From Paraburkholderia unamae (GTDB lineage: Bacteria > Pseudomonadota > Gammaproteobacteria > Burkholderiales > Burkholderiaceae): a stretch of DNA of 64,000 bases. Position 1 is the stretch's first letter; every line of letters begins with the position of its first letter. Location: NCBI RefSeq assembly GCF_003268775.1, contig NZ_QLSU01000028.1:62001-126000 (forward strand), written 5' to 3'. Both the position numbers and the translations under genes were made by a program. Below, one piece after another: positions 46,169 to 54,700 of the stretch. The notes below the pieces were generated by a model. It was not told where the DNA came from. It did not search any database and worked only from the letters and a program-made list of their open reading frames with translations.

Positions 46169-47014
46169 ATGTCCGCAACCCGACAGACCGCCGCGAAGAA
46201 AGCCGCCTTGAAAAGCCCCGCCTCGAAAAGCATCACAGCAAAATCAGCCGCGAAAAAAGCCGCCGCGCGCGAATCGATCGACGAGGGCGGCGCGAACGGG
46301 AGCGAGCCGGCATCGCTGGATACGCGCAGCGAAGCGCATCTGTACCGCGCCATCGTCGACGGCGTGCTCGCGCATCGGCTCACGCCCGGCACCAAGCTGC
46401 CGGAGCCGGACTTGTGCCAGCTTTTCGATGTGGGCCGCGCAACGGTGCGGCGCGTGCTCGAAAAGCTGGCGCATGACGGCATCGTCACGCTGCGCCCCAA
46501 CAAAGGTGCGGTGATCGCGGAGCCCACGCCCGAGGAGACCCGCGAGATTTTCGAGGCGCGCCGCGCGCTCGAACGCGCGCTGGTGGAGCTGGCCGTGGCG
46601 CGCGTGACCGACGCCGACCTCGTGCAGTTGCGTAAGCAACTCGATGAGGAGCATGCGGCCATGCACCGTTTCGACCAGCCTTCGTGGGCGCGGCTCGCGA
46701 GCGACTTTCACCTGCGCGTGGCCGCGCTCGCGGGCAATGCGGTGCTGCTGCGCTACCTGAGCGAACTGGTGTCGCGCAGCTCGCTGATCGTCGGCCTGTA
46801 CGAGCCGCCGGGCTACGCGCCTTGCGAGCACGACGAGCACGCGGCCATCGTCGAATGTCTTGCGCGGCGCGACGCACCTGGTGCGATCGAGCGCATGCAG
46901 GCGCATCTCGTCGATCTCGAACAGCGCATCGAAACCACGCGCATGCGCGGCGAGAAAAGCCTCGCCTCGCTGCTGGGACTCGCCGAACCGAAGGCGGTCA
47001 AAGCGCGGGCTTGA
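46169..47014 (+). CDS. GntR-family regulator with Lys/Ala-rich tail
   Basis: A 281-residue FadR-subfamily GntR regulator. The first about 45 residues are a Lys/Ala/Ser-rich extension (AAKKAALKSPASKS), followed by a winged helix-turn-helix (about 52-115, LCQLFDVGRATVRRVLEKLA) and a C-terminal FCD domain. Regulators of this type bind inverted repeats and respond to acids or amino-acid-like ligands. It is the only regulator beside the Liv/GGT/deacetylase genes and so the natural candidate for the operator at 44964-44989. The start ATG at 46169 is the only one giving the long tail; shorter starts are possible. Confidence 0.92.
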   Translation: MSATRQTAAKKAALKSPASKSITAKSAAKKAAARESIDEGGANGSEPASLDTRSEAHLYRAIVDGVLAHRLTPGTKLPEPDLCQLFDVGRATVRRVLEKLAHDGIVTLRPNKGAVIAEPTPEETREIFEARRALERALVELAVARVTDADLVQLRKQLDEEHAAMHRFDQPSWARLASDFHLRVAALAGNAVLLRYLSELVSRSSLIVGLYEPPGYAPCEHDEHAAIVECLARRDAPGAIERMQAHLVDLEQRIETTRMRGEKSLASLLGLAEPKAVKARA

Positions 47015-47053
47015 GACGTGTTGCGTGCCGCCGGGGGACGCCATTGCCGGGCG

Positions 47054-47074
47054 GCCCAGCGCTCAACGCTGGGC
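47054..47074 (+). terminator. Hairpin after GntR gene
   Basis: An eight-pair stem (GCCCAGCG / CGCTGGGC) with a five-base loop lies 40 bases after the stop, without a T-run. Possible weak terminator. Confidence 0.45.
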
Positions 47075-47114
47075 GGATATCGCGGGCCGCCATTCGTCCA
47101 AAATAATAACTAGT

Positions 47115-47134
47115 AATGATACTGATTCGCATTT
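47115..47134. promoter_or_regulatory. Fur-box-like site upstream of TonB receptor
   Basis: AATGATACTGATTCGCATTT differs at only two positions from the common Fur site AATGATAATGATTCTCATTT and lies 81 bases upstream of the receptor start. Iron-responsive repression by Fur is therefore likely; the match is visible, binding is not shown. Confidence 0.7.
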
Positions 47135-47176
47135 AGAATTCGCTTCACCGTGAGGATACGGGACAAAGGTCAACAC

Positions 47177-47196
47177 GCCGCGACGTTTGTCGCGGC
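47177..47196 (+). promoter_or_regulatory. Leader hairpin of TonB receptor
   Basis: A perfect eight-pair stem GCCGCGAC / GTCGCGGC closes on GTTT, ending 18 bases before the start codon and just upstream of the GGGGAAG ribosome site. It may influence translation or mRNA stability. Confidence 0.4.
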
Positions 47197-47214
47197 CCAG
47201 GAAGCGGGGAAGAA

Positions 47215-49440
47215 ATGCGGGCAGGGATGCAGAAGAAGGCGCTGACCATGCTGGTCGGCGTGGCGGTGACGACCATGTCGTCGGGGATAGCGCATGCGCA
47301 GGCCGTCACGGGCGACGAGGCGGGCAAGACGCAGCAGGGCGCGACGAGCGAGCCGAACAAGCCGGGTGAGCCGCCTCGGGACACGAGCACCCTGCCGGCC
47401 GTTGCGGTGAAGGCGGCCCGCGAATCCGCCTTTGGTCCGGTGAACGGCTTCGTGGCCAACCAGGGCAGCGGCGCGACCAAGACCGACACGCCGATCCACG
47501 AAACGCCGCAGTCGATCTCGGTGATCGGCCGCGCCCAGCTCGACGACCGCAACGTCACGAACCTCAACGACGCGCTCCACTACACGGCGGGCGTGCAGAC
47601 CTACTACAGCAACGACATCCGCAACGACGCGTTCAACATTCGCGGTTTCAGCTCGGACTTTTTCTACCTGGACGGCACGCGCCTGCCCGCCGTGCCGGGC
47701 CGCGCGCTCGACCAGTGGCGCGTCGATCCGTACCAGCTCGAACGCATCGAGGTCGTGAAGGGTCCGGCGTCGGTGCTGTACGGTCTGGGCGAGCCGGGCG
47801 GCGTCGTCAGCATGGTCTCGAAGATGCCGACCGACTACGCGCGCGGCCAGGTGGATCTGCTCGCGGGCAGCTACAACCACTACGGCATCGGCATCGACAC
47901 GTCGGGCCCGCTCGACGCGGACAAGCGCGTGCTGTACCGCTTCATCGCCTCCGAAACCTATAGCCAGAACCAGGTGGACTCCGTGCACGGCACGCGCACC
48001 CTGGTGGCGCCGTCCGTCACGCTACGCCCGAGCGCCGACACCTCGCTCACGCTGATGGCCACGTATCTGCATGACGATACGATGGACACGAACAACTTCC
48101 TGCCGTACTACGGCACGGTCGCGCCGACCCTCTACGGCCAGCGCATACCGACGAGCCTCGCCACCAGCAACCCCGGCTACGAGAACTACGACAAGACGCA
48201 ATATTCGTTCTCCTACCTGTTCGAGCATCGTTTCAGTCCGGACTGGACCTTCAGGCAGAACTTCCGCTATTCGCATCTCGACCTGGACAACCAGGCGTTG
48301 TTCGGCTACAGCCTGAGCGCCGACCAGCAAACCATGCAGCGCGCGGCGATGAACCTGCGTTCGAGCTTCAATGACGTCGATATCGACAACCAGTTGCTCG
48401 GCAAGGTGAAGACGGGGCCGGTCGATCACTCGCTGCTGATCGGCTTCAACTTCACGAACCAGAACTTCACCGACAACGAAGGCTACACGTACACCGGCTA
48501 CGCGCTCAACCTGTACAACCCCGTCGCGCTGAATCTGCCGGTGGTCGCGCCGTCGTTCAACGACACGCAGATGCGCCAGGTGCAGCGCCAGTTCGGCCTC
48601 TATGCACAGGACCAGATGGCGTACCGGAAGTGGCGCCTCGTGCTGAGCGGACGCGAGGACTGGGTCTCGTCGAGCAACCTCGACAACTTCAGCGGCGAGA
48701 CGACCGATCAGCACAACAGCGCCTTCAGCGGCCGCGCGGCGCTGATGTATCTGTTCGATTCGGGGCTCGCGCCGTATATCAGCTACTCCACATCGTTCCA
48801 GCCCGTGATCGGCGTGAACGCCTATGGCGGAACCTACAAGCCGCTCAAGTCGAAGCAGTGGGAACTGGGCCTGAAGTACCAGCCCGCTTTCATGAACGCG
48901 AACTTCACGGCTGCGCTGTTCGATCTGCGCCAGAACAATGCGCTGACCGCCGCGCCCGATCCGGCGCTCACCGGCAACGTGCAGACGGGGCAAACGCGCA
49001 GCCGCGGCCTCGAACTCGAAGCGACCGCCGAGCTGACCGAAAACCTGCGTTTGCAGGCCGCGTACACGCTGCAAGACGTCAAGGTCACACAGGGCAGCGC
49101 GGACGATCCGACCGTCGGCAAGACGCCCACCGCAACGCCGCGCAATCTCGCTTCGGTGTGGCTCGACTATTCGCTCACGGGCGGCCCGCTGCGCGGCATG
49201 GGCTTCGGCGCGGGCGTGCAGTATGTGGGTCCGACCTACGCCGATACGGCGAATACGTTGCCCGTGGGTTCGTTCACGCTCGTCGACGCGGCCGTTCACT
49301 ACGACATCGAGCACTGGCGCTTCGTGCTTTCGGCGAACAACCTGCTCGATCGCACCTATGTGGCGCGTTGCGGCAGCGTGACCCGCTGCCAGTACGGGCA
49401 GCGCCGCAATGTGCTGCTGACGGGGCGCTACGCGTGGTGA
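47215..49440 (+). CDS. TonB-dependent siderophore receptor
   Basis: Outer-membrane receptor of 741 residues importing a ferric siderophore with TonB energy. A signal peptide (SSGIAHAQA, ending near residue 29) is followed by a plug domain (about 80-200, with ETPQSISVIGRAQLDDRN) and a 22-strand barrel ending in the aromatic terminus RYAW. The plug motif DAFNIRGFSSDFFYLDGTRL and VVKGPASVLYG are typical of FhuA/FpvA/FoxA relatives. Start ATG at 47215 with GGGGAAG upstream. No siderophore biosynthesis, permease or ECF sigma/anti-sigma genes are nearby, so it is a stand-alone xenosiderophore receptor, probably Fur-controlled. Confidence 0.95.
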   Translation: MRAGMQKKALTMLVGVAVTTMSSGIAHAQAVTGDEAGKTQQGATSEPNKPGEPPRDTSTLPAVAVKAARESAFGPVNGFVANQGSGATKTDTPIHETPQSISVIGRAQLDDRNVTNLNDALHYTAGVQTYYSNDIRNDAFNIRGFSSDFFYLDGTRLPAVPGRALDQWRVDPYQLERIEVVKGPASVLYGLGEPGGVVSMVSKMPTDYARGQVDLLAGSYNHYGIGIDTSGPLDADKRVLYRFIASETYSQNQVDSVHGTRTLVAPSVTLRPSADTSLTLMATYLHDDTMDTNNFLPYYGTVAPTLYGQRIPTSLATSNPGYENYDKTQYSFSYLFEHRFSPDWTFRQNFRYSHLDLDNQALFGYSLSADQQTMQRAAMNLRSSFNDVDIDNQLLGKVKTGPVDHSLLIGFNFTNQNFTDNEGYTYTGYALNLYNPVALNLPVVAPSFNDTQMRQVQRQFGLYAQDQMAYRKWRLVLSGREDWVSSSNLDNFSGETTDQHNSAFSGRAALMYLFDSGLAPYISYSTSFQPVIGVNAYGGTYKPLKSKQWELGLKYQPAFMNANFTAALFDLRQNNALTAAPDPALTGNVQTGQTRSRGLELEATAELTENLRLQAAYTLQDVKVTQGSADDPTVGKTPTATPRNLASVWLDYSLTGGPLRGMGFGAGVQYVGPTYADTANTLPVGSFTLVDAAVHYDIEHWRFVLSANNLLDRTYVARCGSVTRCQYGQRRNVLLTGRYAW

Positions 49441-49555
49441 AGCGGGGCGGGTGAAAGTTGAGGCGGGATGACGCCGGCCACCTGGCGGTTGGGACTATCA
49501 TGCGCGTTGAGGAAGCCGTGCGAACGAAGGCACTGCCTGGAGGCAACATCAACGC

Positions 49556-50140
49556 ATGAACCCGTCCATCCCGCCCATCGAGCCTGTCGTGCCGGCGCAA
49601 ACCGCGCTGGTCGTCATGCACTATCAGACCGACATACTCGGGCTCTTTCCATCGGTCGCGCCCACGCTGCTGGCTAATACGCGCGCGCTATGCGATGCCG
49701 CGCGCGCGAAAGGCGTCGGCGTTTATTTCGCGAATCTGCGCTTTAGTCCGGGCTATGCGGAAGTCAGCCCGTTGAACAGGAATGGGCAGGGAATCAAGCG
49801 ACTGGGTCTCTTTCTGGACGACGGGACCGCGCCGCAGTTGAATCAACAGGCCGATGAGCCGCTCATCGCCGCGCATCGGGCCAGCGTGTTCTTCGGCACC
49901 GGTCTGGAGGCGCGGCTTCGCGCACGAGGCATCGATTCGCTGATCCTGGTCGGCATTGCAACGACGGGCGTCGTGCTCTCGTCGGTTGCGTACGCAAGCG
50001 ACGCGGACTTCCGCCTCTACACGGTCAAGGATTGTTGTCACGACCCGGATACGGTGGTCCACGAACATTTGTTCGACACCGCATTCGATACGCGTACGAC
50101 GGTGTTGTCGCTCTCGGATGCCTTGGTGTTGCTCGCCTAG
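49556..50140 (+). CDS. Isochorismatase-fold protein with altered active site
   Basis: A 194-residue member of the isochorismatase/cysteine-hydrolase superfamily. The core TALVVMHYQTDILGL has His22 where the catalytic Asp is expected, GIATTGVVLSSVAYA has Val139 at the nucleophilic Cys position, and the Lys region reads AHRASVFFGT. The remaining fold features (KDCCHDPDTVVHEHLFD, TTVLSLSDALVLL) are intact. Catalysis by the classical mechanism is unlikely; the subfamily may be a pseudoenzyme or use other residues. It follows the TonB receptor by 115 bases on the same strand. Confidence 0.85.
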   Translation: MNPSIPPIEPVVPAQTALVVMHYQTDILGLFPSVAPTLLANTRALCDAARAKGVGVYFANLRFSPGYAEVSPLNRNGQGIKRLGLFLDDGTAPQLNQQADEPLIAAHRASVFFGTGLEARLRARGIDSLILVGIATTGVVLSSVAYASDADFRLYTVKDCCHDPDTVVHEHLFDTAFDTRTTVLSLSDALVLLA

Positions 50141-50153
50141 GCTTTCGTGATCC

Positions 50154-50181
50154 GCTGCCGCCCGATGCATTCGGCGGCAGC
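50154..50181. terminator. Convergent hairpin after isochorismatase-like gene
   Basis: A nine-pair stem (GCTGCCGCC / GGCGGCAGC) with a ten-base loop lies in the 78-base gap between converging genes, without a T-run. Confidence 0.5.
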
Positions 50182-50218
50182 GACTCACATCAGGCGGCCT
50201 GATTGACTTTAATCGCTA

Positions 50219-50518
50219 TCAATTGGCGGCCGGTGACTTGGTGGACGGGGTTGCCAGCGTGTTGTTGCTCGGCGGCGGGTTGGTGAGGGTGGCCGCGCCG
50301 TTCGGCTGGGCCAGGTTCGGCGAACCCGCGCTCATGCCGCTGTCCGAGTTGGCGCCGCCAGGCGTGCCGTAGCCGCTCGTTGCGTTGGCGGCGGGCGCCG
50401 CCGCGGCCGGCGACGTGGTCGACGGGGTCGCCAGCGTGTTGTTGCTCTGTGCATATGCACCGGCCGACAGCATGAGTGCGGCTGCGGCCGCGAGCAGGGT
50501 GCGGGTGGATTGGTTCAT
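50219..50518 (-). CDS. Small exported protein with internal repeat
   Basis: A 99-residue protein. The signal peptide (residues 1-23, LMLSAGAYAQ) is clear, and the mature part is Pro/Ala/Ser/Thr/Asn/Gly-rich. The segment SNNTLATPSTTSPAA just after cleavage recurs near the C-terminus as SNNTLATPSTKSPAA; the corresponding 43-base DNA repeats (50228-50270 and 50405-50447) differ at four sites. Start ATG at 50518 with GGAGGAG upstream. Probably unstructured and periplasmic; function unknown. Confidence 0.78.
   Translation of the reverse strand: MNQSTRTLLAAAAALMLSAGAYAQSNNTLATPSTTSPAAAAPAANATSGYGTPGGANSDSGMSAGSPNLAQPNGAATLTNPPPSNNTLATPSTKSPAAN
50228..50447. repeat. Direct repeat pair inside the small exported-protein gene
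   Basis: Two 43-base copies, 50228-50270 and 50405-50447, match at 39 positions and encode the duplicated SNNTLATPST peptide. They are seen directly and indicate internal duplication. Confidence 0.75.
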
Positions 50519-50976
50519 GATGTGCTCCTCCATGATTAAAGTGAAATTTCGACGCAAACGATCCATTTGTATTGCTCTATGGCGATCGTTGTACGCCTGG
50601 TTCGTGGCGATCAAACTCGCGCAACCGTTTCAGGCGACGTGAAATCAGGCTTCTCAGGCCGGAATGGCTCGGTATTGCACGGTATTGGCGGCATACCGTG
50701 AGCCGATAGCGCGGCTTGCTTCGTGCCAGCTAATAACAAGTTTAGGAAAGTGGCTGCTGATAATTAAGCGCATTGTTCGCAAGTATTTATTTCGATTTTC
50801 GGCGTGACGCGTAATGGAATCGGATCCCCAATATGTGGGAAGCCCGATTTCACCGGTGCGGCGCGACGAATCGTTTCGGGGGCCGAATTGATGCGGGCGA
50901 GATGAACCGGGCCCTTTGCGGATATGCCGTGCCCGGCGCACAATGTGCTTGCGAATCTCTTGCGAGGCGACGCCAC
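50519..50976. other. Intergenic region with inverted repeat, exported protein / VOC
   Basis: A 458-base divergent region. It contains an eight-base inverted repeat CACGGTAT-(7)-ATACCGTG at 50678-50700, overlapped by two CGGTATTG copies (50670, 50680), and an A+T-rich part (about 50730-50790) suited to promoters. No credible gene; short frames are unconserved. Confidence 0.5.
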
Positions 50977-51387
50977 ATGGCCGGATATCAGCCCGATGGA
51001 TGGCATACCGTTACGCCCCGAATCGTCGTGCGCGATCCGGAAAATCTGATCGCATTCATCAAAACGGTGTTTCAGGCGCAGGGCGAATTTCGTGCAGGAC
51101 GGCCCGCCCAAATCGTGATTGGCGATTCAATCGTGATGATTAGCGACGGAGACGGCTTGCGCGATTTCATGCCGGCATGTCTCTATGTCTACGTTGAAGA
51201 CGCCGATTCGACCTACCAGCGCGCGATTGCCGCGAAGGCGATTTCGCTCGAAGCGCCAGCCGATATGCCATACGGCGACAGGCGAGCCATGGTGAGAGAT
51301 CCGTGGGGAAACACATGGCAGATCGCCACGGATCAGCGTGATATCCCGGCTGCGCAGACCCGTTCGAGGTCAGATCACGGCGCTTAG
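50977..51387 (+). CDS. VOC-family (glyoxalase-like) protein
   Basis: A 136-residue vicinal-oxygen-chelate protein. It has the paired beta-alpha-beta-beta-beta pattern with VTPRIVVRDPENLIAFIKTVF at the N-terminal half and the C-terminal MVRDPWGNTWQIAT, the diagnostic end motif with Pro/Gly/Asn before the last strand. Metal ligands His and Glu are not all evident, so it may be a PhnB-like or antibiotic-binding variant. The start ATG at 50977 has a GAGG element upstream; longer in-frame sequence to 50833 is unconserved. Confidence 0.85.
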   Translation: MAGYQPDGWHTVTPRIVVRDPENLIAFIKTVFQAQGEFRAGRPAQIVIGDSIVMISDGDGLRDFMPACLYVYVEDADSTYQRAIAAKAISLEAPADMPYGDRRAMVRDPWGNTWQIATDQRDIPAAQTRSRSDHGA

Positions 51388-51419
51388 GCCAACACGGGAA
51401 ATCGTTGCGTGCCATGCGT

Positions 51420-52310
51420 TCATGAACCTGCGCCCTCGCGCTCGAGCCATGAACGAAACCGCTCGATCAAACCATCGCCGGACTTCTCATCCGGAACGTA
51501 AGTGCAATAGCTGCGCGAGGGCAGACGAGGGCCGGCGAACGGGGTGACGAGCCGGCCGGCGGCGAGATCGTCGGCGACCAGCGCGGTCGGCCCCATCGCG
51601 ACGCCGATTCCGTCGATGGCGGCCTGCAAGGTCAGGTAGAAGTGATCGAAGGTCAACGCGGCAGCCGGTCTCAGGTCAGCAAGCCGCGCGCTCGCGAGCC
51701 AGTCGGGCCAGAGGCGCGGAAGGCTGGAGGTATGCAGCAATGTGTGCTGCCGCAAGTCGCCGGGCGATCGCAGCGGCGCGCGCTGCAACAGTGCGGGACT
51801 GCAAACCGGCAGCCGCTCCTCGGTCAGAAACGGCCGCATCGCATAGCCGTAGAACGTGTCCGGTCCACCCCGGATGATGATGTCGTGTTCCTCACTCAGG
51901 CTCTCCAGCGGCCCGTTCGACGTCTCCACCTTGACCTCCACGTCGGGATGTCCGGCGCGGAATTTCGCGAGCCGTGGCACCAGCCAGCGCAACGTGAACG
52001 TTGCGGGCGCATTCACGGAGAGCGTTCGTGAAGCTGTTTGCGGCACACCGTATCGCGCGGTCGCCTGCGCAAGCTGTTCGAACAAGGGGCCGATTGCCTC
52101 CAGATAGGCCTGCGCCGCGGGCGTGAGCGCCACGCGCCGGTTTTGCCGGTCGAACAGGGGCGCGCCAAGCCACGCCTCCAGCAGGCGCACGTGCTGGCTC
52201 ACCGCACCCGGCGTCACGTGCAGTTCGGCGGCGGCTTCCTTGAAGCTGCCGAGCCGACCAGCGGCCTCGAAGGCCCGCAGGGCATTGAGCGGGGGGAGTA
52301 CCGGCTTCAT
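51420..52310 (-). CDS. LysR-family regulator (GcvA-like)
   Basis: A 296-residue LysR-type regulator beginning MKPVLPPLNALRAFEAAGRLGSFKEAA, with helix-turn-helix (about 8-66, containing LHVTPGAVSQHVRLLEAWLG) and a two-lobe effector domain. The N-terminal sequence is that of the GcvA/AmpR-like group. It is divergent from a DMT-family exporter across 91 bases, the common LysR/exporter arrangement, so it probably controls that gene. Confidence 0.93.
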   Translation of the reverse strand: MKPVLPPLNALRAFEAAGRLGSFKEAAAELHVTPGAVSQHVRLLEAWLGAPLFDRQNRRVALTPAAQAYLEAIGPLFEQLAQATARYGVPQTASRTLSVNAPATFTLRWLVPRLAKFRAGHPDVEVKVETSNGPLESLSEEHDIIIRGGPDTFYGYAMRPFLTEERLPVCSPALLQRAPLRSPGDLRQHTLLHTSSLPRLWPDWLASARLADLRPAAALTFDHFYLTLQAAIDGIGVAMGPTALVADDLAAGRLVTPFAGPRLPSRSYCTYVPDEKSGDGLIERFRSWLEREGAGS

Positions 52311-52401
52311 TCAAGTGAGTTTTTCTAACATGAATCCGCAATTTATCTCGTTTGTTGGCCGCTCACAAGATAGATATCCTTCTCGTCTGACCACTCTTTC
52401 A

Positions 52402-53274
52402 ATGACCGCGTCATTGCGGCCCGTCACCTCCATGCTCAGCTATACCGGCGGTATCGTGCTTTTCGCCGCGCTGCTCCACGCGAGCTGGAACGCGATGCTG
52501 CACGGCAACCGCGACCGGTCCTTGTCGATGACGTGGATGAGCATCGCGATCGCCACGGTCTCCACGTTCGTCGTCCTCGCCAGCCCCTTGCCGGCCGCCG
52601 GTGCTTGGCCCTACATCGTCGCATCGGGGCTTGTGCATATCTTCTACAACGTGAGCCTCGTGCGCTCGTATCGGCGCAGCGATCTCGCGCTGGCGTACCC
52701 GATCGCGCGCGGCTCCTCGCCGCTGCTCGTCACGCTCGGCGCGGCGCTTTTCGCGCACGAGGCGATCGGCGCCTTGCACGCGCTCGGGATCGTGATGATT
52801 TCAGGCGGCATCATCGCCATCGCGCTACAGGGGCGTCACATGTCGCGCGCGGGTGCGCTGGGCGCGCTGACCACGGGGGCGACGATCGCGCTCTATACCG
52901 TGATCGACGGCATCGGCGTACGCTTGTCCGGCGCGCAGCCGCTCAGCTACACCGCATGGATGTTCCTCTTCTACTGGGCGATGCCGGTGCTGTTCGTCGC
53001 GCGGCGCGGGTTCGCGCCGCTATGGACGCCGGTGCGCGCCGAGCCGCTTTCGATCGCCTCGTCGCTGGCGGGCGGCCTCGTGTCGATCGCGGCGTATGGC
53101 ATCGTGATCTGGGCGCTCCAGTCGGGCGCGATGGGTGCGGTGTCGGCGTTGCGCGAGACCAGCGTGGTGTTCGCCGTGCTGATCGGACGGCTATTTCTGC
53201 GCGAGGCGGTCAGCGGCATGCGCTGGGTCGCCTGCCTGGTCGTCGCGGCCGGCGCGGTTTTTCTGGGGCTTTGA
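52402..53274 (+). CDS. DMT/EamA-family transporter
   Basis: A 290-residue inner-membrane drug/metabolite transporter with ten hydrophobic segments in two EamA repeats. Segments include GGIVLFAALLHASWNAMLHG and the first-repeat end LALAYPIARGSSPLLVTLGAALFAHE. The ATG at 52402 gives 290 residues, and one at 52432 gives 280; both suit the family. It is divergent from the LysR gene. Probably exports an amino acid or metabolite. Confidence 0.88.
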   Translation: MTASLRPVTSMLSYTGGIVLFAALLHASWNAMLHGNRDRSLSMTWMSIAIATVSTFVVLASPLPAAGAWPYIVASGLVHIFYNVSLVRSYRRSDLALAYPIARGSSPLLVTLGAALFAHEAIGALHALGIVMISGGIIAIALQGRHMSRAGALGALTTGATIALYTVIDGIGVRLSGAQPLSYTAWMFLFYWAMPVLFVARRGFAPLWTPVRAEPLSIASSLAGGLVSIAAYGIVIWALQSGAMGAVSALRETSVVFAVLIGRLFLREAVSGMRWVACLVVAAGAVFLGL

Positions 53275-53340
53275 TACGACCTCACGCACGTTGTTTGCTG
53301 GCCGTGCGTGATCACCCGAGCGAGCGCGAAGGAGGGCTCC

Positions 53341-54234
53341 ATGCTCAAACACATTGCAACCGACCTGCTCGACATCGCCTATGACGAACAGGGCGACGCG
53401 AACGGCTGGCCTGTGGTCCTGCTACATGGCTTCCCGTACGACATCCACGCATACGAGGACGTGACGCCACGCCTCACCGCCCAGGGCGCGCGCGTCATCA
53501 CGCCCTGGCTGCGGGGATACGGGCCCACGCGCTTTCTTTCGCCCACGACACTTCGCTCGGGCCAGCAAGCGGCGCTTGGCGCGGACTTGCTGGCGCTGCT
53601 GGACGCACTCGGAATCAGCCGAGCCATTCTCGGCGGATACGACTGGGGCGGCAGGGCGGCATGTATCGTGGCGGCGCTCCAGCCGGACAGCGTGCGCGGG
53701 CTCGTTTCGGTCAACGGCTACAACATCCAGAATATCGCCGCCGCCGTGCAGCCGGCCGACCCCGAAAAGGAATACCGGATGTGGTACCAGTACTACCTGC
53801 ATGGCGAGCGCGGCCGCGCCGGCTTGACGGAAAACCGGCGCGCGTTCTGCCGGCTGTTGTGGTCGCTGTGGTCGCCGACCTGGCGCTTCGACGACGACAT
53901 GTACGCGCGCTCTGCCGCGGCGTTCGACAATCCCGATTTCGTCGACGTGGTGGTTCATTCCTACCGGCATCGCTTTGGCCTCGTCGAAGGCGACCGGCGG
54001 TTCGACGATATCGAGCGGCGCCTCGCCGCCATGCCGCCGATCACCGTGCCTACGATCACGCTCGAAGGGGATGCCGACGGCGTCTCGCCACCGGGGGGAA
54101 GAGAGGCGAACGCAACGCGCTTCACGGCGCGCCACGAGAATCGCATCGTGGCGAATGCCGGTCACAATCTTCCGCAGGAGGCGCCCGAAGCATTCGCCGA
54201 AGCGGTGCTCGACATCAACGCATGGACCGCTTGA
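53341..54234 (+). CDS. Alpha/beta hydrolase, epoxide-hydrolase/dehalogenase type
   Basis: A 297-residue alpha/beta hydrolase. The nucleophile elbow is GGYDWGGRAA, with Asp101 instead of Ser, the hallmark of epoxide hydrolases and haloalkane dehalogenases. HGFP (29-32) forms the oxyanion hole, and the catalytic His lies in NAGHNLPQEAPE near the C-terminus. The cap region contains the Tyr pair candidates in EYRMWYQYYLHGERG, which favours epoxide hydrolase over dehalogenase. Start ATG at 53341 has AAGGAGG upstream. It is 27 bases before the GFA-family gene, probably co-transcribed. Confidence 0.88.
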   Translation: MLKHIATDLLDIAYDEQGDANGWPVVLLHGFPYDIHAYEDVTPRLTAQGARVITPWLRGYGPTRFLSPTTLRSGQQAALGADLLALLDALGISRAILGGYDWGGRAACIVAALQPDSVRGLVSVNGYNIQNIAAAVQPADPEKEYRMWYQYYLHGERGRAGLTENRRAFCRLLWSLWSPTWRFDDDMYARSAAAFDNPDFVDVVVHSYRHRFGLVEGDRRFDDIERRLAAMPPITVPTITLEGDADGVSPPGGREANATRFTARHENRIVANAGHNLPQEAPEAFAEAVLDINAWTA

Positions 54235-54261
54235 GGCCACATTGACGGAGCGTCAAATAAT

Positions 54262-54687
54262 ATGATTAGCAATACGAATTGTCACGCGGGGCAATGCCAC
54301 TGCGGCGCGGTGCGCTTCGAAGTGACGCTCAGCGACGGTTTCAACTCGGTCCGCCGCTGCAACTGCTCATACTGCCGCATGCGCGGCGCCGTGGTGGCGC
54401 CGGTCGAAGCGGGCGGGTTCCGGTTCCTGCACGGCGAGGAGGCGCTAAGCCGTTATCGCTTCAATACGGAATCGGCGCAGCACTTCTTTTGCTCTCGCTG
54501 TGGCATCCATACCCATCTGCAACGCCGGTCCAATCCGAATCTCCATGCCGTGAACGTGGCGTGCCTGGACGGCGTGAGCCCGTTCGATTTCGCCGAGGTG
54601 CCCGTGACGGACGGCATCAATCATCCGAACGACACGGGCGGCCCGGCACGCCTCGCGGGCACGCTGCGATTCATCGCGGCGGATTGA
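54262..54687 (+). CDS. GFA-family (glutathione-dependent formaldehyde-activating-like) protein
   Basis: A 141-residue Zn-binding GFA-fold protein with the Cys set GQCHCGAVRFEV (12,14), CNCSYCRMRG and FFCSRCGIHTH that form two zinc sites. Family members bind thiol adducts of formaldehyde or other carbonyls, though many have no proven activity. It ends ARLAGTLRFIAAD. The neighbour upstream is the epoxide-hydrolase-like gene. Start ATG at 54262 with GGAG about 13 bases upstream, a long spacing. Confidence 0.88.
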   Translation: MISNTNCHAGQCHCGAVRFEVTLSDGFNSVRRCNCSYCRMRGAVVAPVEAGGFRFLHGEEALSRYRFNTESAQHFFCSRCGIHTHLQRRSNPNLHAVNVACLDGVSPFDFAEVPVTDGINHPNDTGGPARLAGTLRFIAAD

Positions 54688-54700
54688 GGCCTTAACCGCG

